Origin: Leishmania martiniquensis
Taxonomy: Eukaryota > Euglenozoa > Kinetoplastea > Trypanosomatida > Trypanosomatidae
Assembly: GCF_017916325.1 (NCBI RefSeq)
Contig: NC_090170.1
Span: 1,771,501-1,835,500 of the forward strand
DNA length: 64,000 nt
Direction: 5' to 3'
Shown: positions 1 to 9,300 of the stretch, one piece after another
How the letters are laid out: the number at the start of each line of letters is the position of its first letter
Numbering within the stretch: position 1 is the first letter of the stretch
Program-made: the position numbers and the translations under genes
Notes under the pieces: model-generated
The model's database searches: none
Told to the model about the DNA's origin: nothing
What the model saw: the letters and a program-made list of their open reading frames with translations, nothing else

Positions 1-53
1 AACACCAGCAGCAACGGAAGCTGGGACGGAGTGACCCCTCTCCCGCAAGCGCA

Positions 54-494
54 ATGCAAGCCTCTAGCAGCCTTACCACGTCTCCAGTGAATCAGAGTTT
101 TTCGAACGGTCCTACAGTCGGCGAGGAGACTACTATAGCAGGCCACATTCTGAGCCGCGGCCTTTTATGCGTGACGTGCGTCTACAATGAAAAGGGCGGC
201 GCCGAGCTTGTTGTGAGCACCATGGGTCAGGTGGTGGTATCAGTGCCCTACAGCCACGCGGACGGGTGCTTCCGCATTGCCGGGCTAACGGTCACGCCGG
301 CACCGATGTTTTACGTCGGCTTTGTGGACTTCTTCGCCGACGGCAATCCTTCCCTCGTCATGGCGGGACTAAAGAATGTGCTTGTAGCCAGCCGCCCGCA
401 GCCGACCATCCGCGAACGCGCGCTGCTGCTTCTACGCCTGCTCAACAAGGAGCGTGCGCCGCTAGAAGCAGTGGGCGGCAAGGTGGAAGGATGA
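54..494 (+). CDS. Hypothetical protein, 146 aa (possibly 5'-truncated by the window edge)
   Basis: I do not recognise this protein. It begins with a Ser/Thr/Asn-rich stretch, followed by a compact region rich in beta-branched residues (about residues 25-115) and a short basic, leucine-rich helix near residues 120-135. No signal peptide, membrane segment or catalytic motif is visible. The reading frame stays open upstream of the first ATG to the window edge without a stop, so the true start may lie outside the window. I chose the ATG at 54 as the first one visible. Codon use is the G/C-ending pattern of the other genes, which supports coding. It is followed by a long untranslated region holding a truncated dispersed repeat. 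Confidence 0.7.
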   Translation: MQASSSLTTSPVNQSFSNGPTVGEETTIAGHILSRGLLCVTCVYNEKGGAELVVSTMGQVVVSVPYSHADGCFRIAGLTVTPAPMFYVGFVDFFADGNPSLVMAGLKNVLVASRPQPTIRERALLLLRLLNKERAPLEAVGGKVEG

Positions 495-1251
495 CCGCGC
501 AGCAAAGAGGCCAATCTGCATTGTCTCCGGTGTGTTTTTCTCGGTTCTGTGACGTTGCGCTATCTATTCCTCGCCACGAGAGGGGGAGGGGGGCAGTAGG
601 GGATAAGAGGTCACAGGGCGGCGCTTACCGGAAAAGCGAAGAGAAGCGCAACCCACTCTACGCCAAGCCGGAAAAAAGGGGAGCGAAAATTGCGCGGCAA
701 TTTATTCCCTACACCGTGCGACTTGGGTAACGGCACAACGCAGCACCAACGCGGCTTCGCTACACCCCCGCCCCTGCCCTTGGAGGTGTGGCTGCCTGTT
801 CTTTGGGACTCTTCACGCCTCCTCACAGGGGATCCATCGTGCTCTCGACTCTCGAGGGGTTTCCCGCCCCATTTCACAGGTGTGAGGGGGTGCCGCGCCG
901 GTAGCCGCAGAGGCATTCCGCATCGGCTCCGCCCTCACCCTCTCACCCCACGTTTGGGCTTTCCGCTGTTCTTAAGGGCAAGTGCTCGCACATGTGCACT
1001 GCTGCGCAGGCCCAACCCTTTCACGCTGGTCCCCCTTCTCTACGCCTTCGCATGAGCACTCGAACAGTGCGCGCGCTTGGCTCGACGGGCTCTGCTTCTC
1101 CCTTCCTCTGCGTACCAGCGTCCCTCAATCCTGTGCGGACCGCTCTTCTTCGCTTTCAGAACACTGCGGATGTGTTTCCATGCTCGAGGTCTCCCTCTCT
1201 ACGGGCTAACGTTGCGGTTGCGTCTTCCATCGCCATGTCTTTACCACATTA

Positions 1252-1532
1252 GCCCGGTCCTTTGGGGTGGCGCGTAGGGGTGGGCAGCGCGCCAGCCAAC
1301 TGTCAGGCAGCCCACTGCTCGTGAGGGGGCGAGCTGCGTAGCGGGCAGAGTTTCGTGGAGGGGAGGAGGCCGTGCTACGAAGCACCGGGTCGCGGCCTTG
1401 CCCTGGCGCCGTGCTTGGGGCTGCCTCGCAGCAGGATACGGTTGGGCAGTCTGCGGCCGGTCGAGAGCAGAGCGCATCTCAGCTTGGTCATGTGTGGCGA
1501 AGAACAGACGCGTTGGGAAGTGTAGAAAAAAT
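1252..1532 (+). mobile_element. SIDER-like dispersed repeat, copy D (5'-truncated, internally deleted)
   Basis: From 1252 this stretch matches the 3' half of the repeats at 27.4, 39.0 and 59.7 kb. It lacks the first ~220 bp and has lost ~40 bp between two copies of GGGCAGCG, leaving a single copy near 1281. Its variable tail ends in GGGAAG near 1520, followed by an A-rich stretch, as in copy B. It is more diverged than the other three copies, so it is probably older. SIDERs are short degenerate retroposons common in Leishmania 3' UTRs; assignment to that family is an inference, while the repeat relationship is seen directly. Confidence 0.75.
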
Positions 1533-1740
1533 GACATCACCGCCCCTTTTCCCTCCAACCTTTCGCATTGCCGCAGTGCGCCATTCCTCTATTACATTCT
1601 TCTTCTTTCCTGTCGACTGAGCGAGAGAGCATTTGCATATTCTCTTTTGTGCGATCAACGCGACATGTCCGCCTCGAAGACGACGTGTTGCCGTGAGTGA
1701 GCACTGGTCAGCTCGTGCGCGTGCGCATTACCGACGGAGC

Positions 1741-1781
1741 CTTCCCTTCTGCAGCGTTCTCGTCCTCTCCCATTCGTACAG
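1741..1781 (+). promoter_or_regulatory. Predicted spliced-leader acceptor for the CLEC16A-like gene
   Basis: A pyrimidine-rich run leads to AG at 1753-1754, and a second one to AG at 1780-1781, 71-99 nt before the ATG. This is the usual arrangement for trans-splicing. Which AG is used cannot be told from sequence. Confidence 0.45.
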
Positions 1782-1852
1782 CGTAGCGTAGCGCGCCAGA
1801 CCACACATCGAAGCCGCCAACTTCGCCTAATCTTCTGCGGGGCACCATCGAG

Positions 1853-4606
1853 ATGGATAAGATAAAGGAAGCCCTTAGCCGTCTCCACAAGTTCTCTCTT
1901 GAGAATGCCAACCGTCTCTGCACAGACGTGGAGCGTATCGAGGAGGCGCTTCTCAGCGACGTAGACAATGTCACGCGCAAGAACAAGCTGATCGAAGCCT
2001 CTCTTCAACGCATAAGGGAGCTGACGGAGGTGCTCGTCTGGATGGATAGCAACCGCGGCGAGTGGTTCGAGCGGGTAATGGAGCGCGACGTCATGAACAC
2101 GCTCGAGCGCCTCGTCACGAATGCTCTCACACCGTCCTCCATAAAACTGCAGAGCTTGCAGAGTGTGACCGTCATGCTGCAAAACCTCTCGCGGGCATCG
2201 TCGATTTACTACATGTGCAGCAACAATCACATCAATCGCATGGTCGCTGTGGAGTTCGACATTCACGATGACGGGTTCGTCTCGATGTACGTGTCGTTCC
2301 TCAAGTCTTTAGCCCTTCGGTGCACACCCAGCACCGTCCAGTTCTTCTTCGATGGGCAAGGTAGGGCCTTTCCACTGTGGGATCGGGCGGTGCGGCTCCT
2401 GGGCTCGGAGGATGCGATGGTGCGCACCGCCGCCAAGCAGATTATCGTGACGATCGCTCAGTTACAGGATGCGGCGGTGTCTGACTTCGTAGCCGCGTCC
2501 ATCGCTGAAGTGTTTCGAAGCGTGCTGCGCTTTGTCGATGCGCAGATTGGGCGCCTTGCAACGTGTGTGCCGTCGTGGAGCACCCTGGAAGGGTTGGGGG
2601 GGCTTTCCGGTGCGAGCAGCGACCCTGGCACGGCGGCTGTGCCCCTCGCGTGTGCGGCCGCGGCGCGTTCTCCCCATACGGTAGACATTCGTGTGCTACA
2701 GACCCAACTGGAAGACGTGGAGGATGAACTGCTCTACGTGAATGATCTATGCCGCACGCCGGTGTCGAACGCGGGTGTGCAGGCGGCGGCGGTACTGCAA
2801 CGCGTTCTCCTTCCGCGGTTCCGAAGCACTATCGAGGGCGAGATCAGCAATGCCGGAAGCACCTCCGCCCCTTCCGCGGTGAATTTGGTGTATGCCAAAT
2901 ACGCGGCGCCTCGCGCTTTATCCAGCGGCCCGGACGCCCCGGCGTGTGTAGTCTTGGCGTTCCTCTTCTACTGGCTGCAGGTCAACACCGACACTTCAGT
3001 AGCCGCCGCGTTGATCGACTTTTTCATGGAGCCGCCCAACTCGCTCTCCGGAACCTTGCGCTTCAGCCTCGCGTCCATGGTGCTGGAGTCCACGCGCGTG
3101 GACCTTCATGAGCCGGTGGTGGCCATCTGCCGGCACGCGCTTTCACGCTCTGGGCCTCAGCGGACATCGCCGATGCCAACTTCACCACTGCGCTTTCCCC
3201 GCTCACTAGGGCAGTTTTTCTACGCCAACACACCGTACCAGCAAACGGGGATGGTTCTGATCGGCGGCCCGCGTTCCACGATTCCACCCCCAAAAGAGAA
3301 GTTCGTGCGCAAAGTGTGGTCACCGCCGCCGGCCACCTCCTCAAACGTATTCGTGTCCCTTATTCCCCACATCGTCGCAGCGCTTTACATGCAACTGACG
3401 TACTTTCAGGTAACTCGACTCCGCTGCCTGACTGCCTCTCTGTCGTTGCTGCTCGAAGTGATTTCGACTGCGGCGCCGGGGAAGTCCGACTGTGTGAGCG
3501 TTTACATAGGGCTTATGAAGCTCGTGCAGCGTCTGCTGCTGGACTGCGTGAAGCAGTACGCGTCGGTGATACAAAACTTGGTGCAGGAGCAGAAAGATGC
3601 TGACGTCGACGTGCCGCTCTCTCGCATCTCCTTCAGTGACTTCGAGTCGGTGGACGAAGAGGCACCGCTGCCGATTCGAGACCCCTACGCCCCGATGTTT
3701 TTGAAGCTGAAAGAGGCAGCGATGTGGATCGAGGCGGCAGAGAAGGCTCGCGCGCCGCTGCTAGAAGCGGCCGCGCAGCACCACGGCAAGAAAGACCTGT
3801 ATCTATTTTTGCCCTCCTTCCCACTTCTTCCGACAGATGAGTGCAGCCTCGTCCTAAGCGCCTGGCCGCCGCTCCTCGCAGCATCCTACCAGCACCCGCA
3901 TGAGACGGCGCAGTGGGCAACCGCCTACCACGTCGCGCAAGACAGCATCGTCCGCACCTTCGACTACTCAACTCGCTCACCGGTGTCGGATGCCGAGTGT
4001 GAGTTGAATTTGTATCTGATGTGGCTCCTGATGCGTCGCGCGTTCACGCGTCACGCTGACGGCAACGGAGTGGACCTGCTGCAAACGACGCTGATGCATC
4101 TGTCGCCTCAGCACACCCGATCCATGTACTTCACCTTGACTAACAAAACGGCAGCTCTATCGGTGCGGTGCGAGGTGACAAGCGAGTGGCACTCAGACAG
4201 TAAAGAGCCTCCCATCGCGTCACCAGGGAGTCCGGTCTGCGTGGTGGTGCCGTCCGCAGCAGCTGGTACAGAGGGAAGGGAACTGCTCCTCCTGGAAATT
4301 CCCATCATCCTTTCTGAGCGAACGCGCTCACAAGAGCTCCTGACAGGTGAGTACCAGAGGCGCGTCCTTCGAAGCTTAGACTTGGCTTTTGTAGGCATCG
4401 AAGTTCACCCGGAGTACCCTTTCAAGGTCGTGCTGTCGTACCAGTTGCCGGGGCAGGTCATGCTGCTACACCTCGCCACTGCCGGCGCTTCGACGGCGCG
4501 GACGATGGTGGCAGACGTGGAGAAGGCAGCCAACGAGTGCCGTCAGCGCGGCGCATCTTTCTGCTTTGGCCTCATAAACTATAGGAGTGCGCTCGTTGAC
4601 GAGTAG
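1853..4606 (+). CDS. CLEC16A-like protein with FPL domain
   Basis: This 917-residue protein resembles the CLEC16A / GOP-1 family. Residues about 35-210 carry the FPL-type region: a helical stretch with RIRELTEVLVWMD, then YVSFLKSLALRC, a segment around VQFFFDGQG, and a helix in the style of MVRTAAKQIIVTI, in the order and spacing of the family. In animals these proteins act on endosomes and lysosomes in membrane traffic, autophagy and mitophagy. The part beyond residue 230 is long, helical and poorly conserved, with a low-complexity Ala/Ser segment around 245-275. No signal peptide or clear membrane span is visible. The ATG lies just downstream of two good spliced-leader acceptors. Length is close to animal family members (about 1,000 residues). 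Family membership is fairly sure; the role in this parasite is inferred. Confidence 0.85.
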   Translation: MDKIKEALSRLHKFSLENANRLCTDVERIEEALLSDVDNVTRKNKLIEASLQRIRELTEVLVWMDSNRGEWFERVMERDVMNTLERLVTNALTPSSIKLQSLQSVTVMLQNLSRASSIYYMCSNNHINRMVAVEFDIHDDGFVSMYVSFLKSLALRCTPSTVQFFFDGQGRAFPLWDRAVRLLGSEDAMVRTAAKQIIVTIAQLQDAAVSDFVAASIAEVFRSVLRFVDAQIGRLATCVPSWSTLEGLGGLSGASSDPGTAAVPLACAAAARSPHTVDIRVLQTQLEDVEDELLYVNDLCRTPVSNAGVQAAAVLQRVLLPRFRSTIEGEISNAGSTSAPSAVNLVYAKYAAPRALSSGPDAPACVVLAFLFYWLQVNTDTSVAAALIDFFMEPPNSLSGTLRFSLASMVLESTRVDLHEPVVAICRHALSRSGPQRTSPMPTSPLRFPRSLGQFFYANTPYQQTGMVLIGGPRSTIPPPKEKFVRKVWSPPPATSSNVFVSLIPHIVAALYMQLTYFQVTRLRCLTASLSLLLEVISTAAPGKSDCVSVYIGLMKLVQRLLLDCVKQYASVIQNLVQEQKDADVDVPLSRISFSDFESVDEEAPLPIRDPYAPMFLKLKEAAMWIEAAEKARAPLLEAAAQHHGKKDLYLFLPSFPLLPTDECSLVLSAWPPLLAASYQHPHETAQWATAYHVAQDSIVRTFDYSTRSPVSDAECELNLYLMWLLMRRAFTRHADGNGVDLLQTTLMHLSPQHTRSMYFTLTNKTAALSVRCEVTSEWHSDSKEPPIASPGSPVCVVVPSAAAGTEGRELLLLEIPIILSERTRSQELLTGEYQRRVLRSLDLAFVGIEVHPEYPFKVVLSYQLPGQVMLLHLATAGASTARTMVADVEKAANECRQRGASFCFGLINYRSALVDE

Positions 4607-6348
4607 TGTGAGCGAGACAGACTTGCAGAGGGTCTGAACGCCTTTGATCTGGAGGAGTGCGAACGGTCAAGCGGCTACGCGGCACACGCTACACCGTCTT
4701 CCAAATCGGTCCCTCAGAAAGGCGGACGAAGAGGCTTTTTTGAGCTTTGACGTTTTTCTTGTCGAGAGAGAGGTGCAGGAACGGCGCACCGCCAGTTCTC
4801 AGTTCCATGTTACTCGTAGGCGTTTCCGCATCCTTGCAAACCTTTCATAACTACTACCGTTGTCACCAGATCGAGTCGCAGTTCGCACGCTTGCGTACTG
4901 ACGCGCACTTCACTCACAAGTCTCATCTGACACTTACGGGCGCACAAGCATTTCTGTGCGGGTCAGAGCTTGACATTGGCTATCTAAACGACCGAGGCGA
5001 TGGCCACAGGCGGCAGCCTGCGTGACTTCCGCGGACAACTGATGCCCCCCTCCTCCTCCTCCCTGCTTTTCTCATCTCAGCAGCCGACTCGTCACTCCTT
5101 TCACCTCCTCGTACCTCGCTCGCTGTCTCCTCTCTCTCTGTTACATCCATGAGCGCTGTCGCCTGCACACACTCACACACGATCGTGGGGGAATTCCCGC
5201 CCAACGCAGAGTTTTCTCCTTTCACTTCCACCCACCCTCCCTCCCCCTTTTGCAGACGTCGCCCGCCGCACTGTTACGCCTTTCTATCCTTTTTAAATAT
5301 ATATAGATATTCGCATATTTTTCCTTTATCAGCAGTGCTCTTTTTAATCCGCCTCCAGCCCCACCTCTTTTTTTTCTGTCTCTGGCCGTTCTGCGTGCAT
5401 GAGTGTGCGTGTGTGTGTGCTTTACAGTGGAAGAATACACTGCGCTTTGGTATATGGGCAACTTCGCGCACACGACGGAACTCACTTTTCTCCGTCTCGC
5501 CATCGAAGCCTCTTCTTTCTACTCTCACCTCAACCCCACACCCGACTCGCACACACCTCCTCCTCCATCCCAGTACATTCGCAGAGCTCTTTCCTCGCAC
5601 CAGCGGCGCCCTTTTCTCTCTCTCGTGAAGAATCGAGAGGAAAATCGAGCCCCCCCCATAGACCTCCCCATCTTTGCCGAAAGGTAAACGGGAAAGGAAA
5701 AAAAAGGCAGCTTGCCCCCGTCCACACGCGCACGCCCGCCCCCACTTCCCCCTCCCCCACATCTTCACCACGCGCACACCCGTCGCCCGCTATTTTGCCG
5801 TTTTGATCTTGGCCTTTTTTGTTCTCGCTGCAGGGTCTTTCCTTTGCGTTTTTCTCGATAGCGTCACTTCTTTACTTTGTGTGTGTGTGTGTCTTTGGAG
5901 GGGTCATTTTCCGCAGCTGTGGCGCTCTGCGTGACGGGGCGTACACATTTCTCGTTGTTTTCGCTTTTTTCGCTTTCATTTCGTTTTTCCACGCATCTTC
6001 GACAGTGCCCGAGATCGGCGCATTCGTCCTGTTCGTCAGTATAGGTCGACCGTTTCAACGGCAGGAGACGATACAGAGCGATCAAAGATCGTTGACTCCT
6101 CCATCAAGTCTATCCAAGCGCTGTTCTGCTGACCAGCACACAAAGCGTTTAGAGAGTAAAGGGAAGGAGACGCATAACGGCAGCGCCCCTGCAGCTTAGC
6201 ACACTCGTCCGCATCTGTGCGTGCTCGCTTCCTCTTCTCTCTTTGGCGTCGGCGCTGCGGCCCTTCCTGCCACCCCCCTCCGCGAGCCCTTCCCTCTCTG
6301 TTCCCTAACACCGCATCCATCTCTGGTTCGCCAGCACCCCTCATCCAC
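4607..6348. other. Intergenic region before the multi-SET gene
   Basis: About 1.7 kb without a supported gene. It contains several strong C/T-rich tracts (5040-5270, 5510-5590, 5735-5775, 6225-6310), a short AT-rich patch near 5293-5310 and GT runs near 5405 and 5880. Long open frames on the minus strand at 5.2-5.8 kb follow from this pyrimidine bias and are not genes. Confidence 0.7.
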
Positions 6349-9300
6349 ATGAAGGCCGCCACTGCGTTCGGCACGGGGGACATTGTCCTGCCGCTGCCAC
6401 GCAGCTTCTCTGTTTGCGAGGATCGGCTCGTGCTGCCGGATGGTGTCGCAGTGCTCCATGGCGAGAATTTCAATGTCACGATAATCAGCCACTTCCTCAT
6501 CGCCGTGAAGCCCTTTGGCGTCGATGAAAAAATTGTCGTGAACCTAAACTTGTGCTTCTACGACCTGCTCAAGTCCTGCATGCCGCCAGCGGCGCCGGCA
6601 AACGAGAAAGAGGAGATGCCCATGCGAAGTGCACTGCCCGCATACACCGTCGAGCGCCCCGCTGCGCCGGGCTTCCGTTATCTCGAGGAGGAGACCAAGC
6701 AGGAGCTTTACCGCTTCGCTGATGAACATGTTCGCCAGCAGGCCATCGAAGACGGTTTCCTCCCACGTGGCAGCGACGAGGGCCGGCTGACAGTTGTACA
6801 TGCGAAGGCTGGCGAACCGGTGGCGGTCAGCGCGACAGAGCACGAAGAAGGCGACGTCGTCTTCGAGACGACCGGCGTGCCGCTCCCGTTTCCGATTCGC
6901 AGCACTGTCGAACTCCCAGGTGACTTGCATCTGCGACTGACAGGCGGCTCCGAGTTCCTGCAGCACTCCTGCCTTCCGAACATTCGTCTCGAGATCAATG
7001 GTGCGCGCATCCGCGGCATTGCCGTGCGCGCGATCGAGGCAGAGGAGAAGCTCACCTACAACTACCTCACAACGGAGTGGGAGGTTAGTAAGGTATTTCA
7101 CTGCTCCTGCAACGTCTACTGCTGCTACGGCCTCATCAAGGGATTCCGCTTCCTGGATCGTGAACAGCAGGAGCACCTTCTGCCGCACTGCAGCCCCGCC
7201 GTGTGCGAAAAACTACGCTCGCCGCTGCTCTCGGGTGCCACTTTCGGCGCCTTGACGAGCAGCGCGGCGCTGTTCACCACGGCCGAGAGCCGCCTGACGT
7301 CACAGCGCGATCTTGCGGCGGGCACAGTGCTGTTTGAGGTCTGTGGCATCCCAAAGCTGGAGCAAAACGAGCTGGTGCTTGACCGGCTGCGCCTGTCACA
7401 CTCGTGTGACGCAAACACCGTTGTCGTGGACGGCCGCGTCGTCACCTCTCGCCCGCTCGCCGTCGGCGACACTGTCACATGTAACCTGAACCTCCTGTAT
7501 TACACGCTCTCGCCAGGCCTGCCGTGCGCGTGCGGCTCTGTCAGCTGCAGCGGCCACGTCCGCGGATTCAAGGCGCTGCCTGTCAAGGTGAAGAACTTGT
7601 GGTGGAGCTCTCTCTCGAATGCGGTGCGGGCGGCAGCGCTTGAGGATGGTTACAAGATCTTCTCATCCAGCGGAATGGTGGACGTTCGGCGTACACAAGC
7701 TATTGGTAACGCCACATTCGCAAGCCGCAACATTGCCGCCGGCACGCGCATCTTTCATGTCTACGGGCTGGTGCTGCCCTTTCCCACGGTGCACACCATC
7801 TACCTCGGTGAGGGGAGGCATCTGCTCTTCGCGGACGGGGCGCAGTGCCTCGCGCACAGCTGCGATCCGAACACCCGCGTTGTCGTGAATGCCGATACAG
7901 GCAGTCTCGACTGCTTCGCGCTGCGTGATATCGCTGCGGACGAACTGGTGTCCTTCAACTATCTCTCGACCGAGTGGGACATGAGTGAGCCCTTCACCTG
8001 TGCGTGCGGCAGCAATCACTGCTACGGCCGCATTGCCGGCTTTCGCCACGTGAAGCGAGAGGGCCAGTTAAAGCTCTGGAGCACGGCTACTCGCGCGGTG
8101 CAGTCCCTTTTTGCACAGAGCATTCGGCAGACGGCGAGCACCCTCGCCACAATCAGCAGCGCGCTTGTGGCCCCGGCAGGGATGAGCGGTGCCCTCTCGC
8201 TTTGTGAGGATTCACCTTCGGGTACGGTGCTCTTTGAGGCAGCGGCGGGCTTCGCGGTGGAGGGCGATCGCGTCTGCTTCGGCGACGTCTTCCTACCCCA
8301 CTCCTGCAACGCCTCTGCCGTGCTATTGGAGGGTCGAGTCGTCTTGAGTAACGCCTACGCGGCTGGCACCACCATCACCCTGAACGTGAATCAGCTCTGC
8401 TACCAGTTGGTAAAGCCCTTCACGTGCCATTGCAGAGGGGCCGACTGCACCCGCACCGTTGGCGGCTTCGCCGCGCTATCGGACACGGAAAAGGCACGTC
8501 TTCTGCTTTGCACAGCACCAGACGTGCGCGCAGAGGCGACTACTGCGGGCTTTACGATCCCTTGCCCATCCCCTTTGGTGACGGTCAAGAGGAGTGGCGG
8601 AATGGGGCAGGCGACCTTTGCGGCACGCCGCATTCCACGCGGTACCCGCTTTCTCAAAGTGAACGGGCTTGTCCTGCCGTTTCCCACGGTTTACACAATC
8701 CAGCTGGAGCGTGGTCGCCACCTGCAGTTTGCCGAGGGTGCGCAGTGCCTTGCGCACAGCTGCACCCCAAACGTGCGCATCATGGTCGATGCGGAGGGTC
8801 GTTCACTCGACTGCCTTGCTCTCCGCGACATAGAGGAAGGGGAGGTGATCGCGTTTAACTACCTGACCACGGAGTGGGACATGAGCACCCCGTTCCGGTG
8901 TCTCTGCGGTGAAACGAGCACCTGCTTCGGACGCATTCGCGGCCTCAAGTACCTCTCCGGAGAAGAGCGGCAGCGTCTGTGGTGGATGTTGACCCCAGCG
9001 ATGCGCCAGCTGGCCGGCGACTCGTTCAACTGGAAGGCCCTTGCGGGGCCGCAGCTGCGCACCGACAATGTCGGACGAGTGCGCGCCGCGAAGGAGTTGA
9101 AAGAGGGGCTGGTCATTTTAGAGGCGCTGCAGGTGCAGCTGTGCAGTGGCTGCGCAATTGTGGGCGGTGTCCAGGTGAGCCACAGCTGCGCGCCGACGGC
9201 GGCGATCGTCGAAAAGCGCTTGGTCATGATTGAGACCGTCTGTGCCGAGGCAGAGATCACTGTCGACCTAAACTGTCTGGCCTGTACCCTGGAGGTGCCG

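Larger units (their letters stand above)
495..1852. other. Intergenic region between the first gene and the CLEC16A-like gene
   Basis: No convincing gene; open frames here are short and overlap in several frames. It holds purine-rich sequence at 575-690, pyrimidine-rich stretches at 760-1180, the truncated repeat copy D (about 1252-1532), and pyrimidine tracts at 1540-1620 and 1741-1780 that lead into the next gene. Confidence 0.7.

Noticed and set aside
5222..5777. Minus-strand Arg/Gly/Lys-rich frames over pyrimidine tracts
   Set aside because: They are the complement of C/T-rich UTR sequence; the same pattern recurs at other pyrimidine tracts (for example 48.4-49.0 kb).
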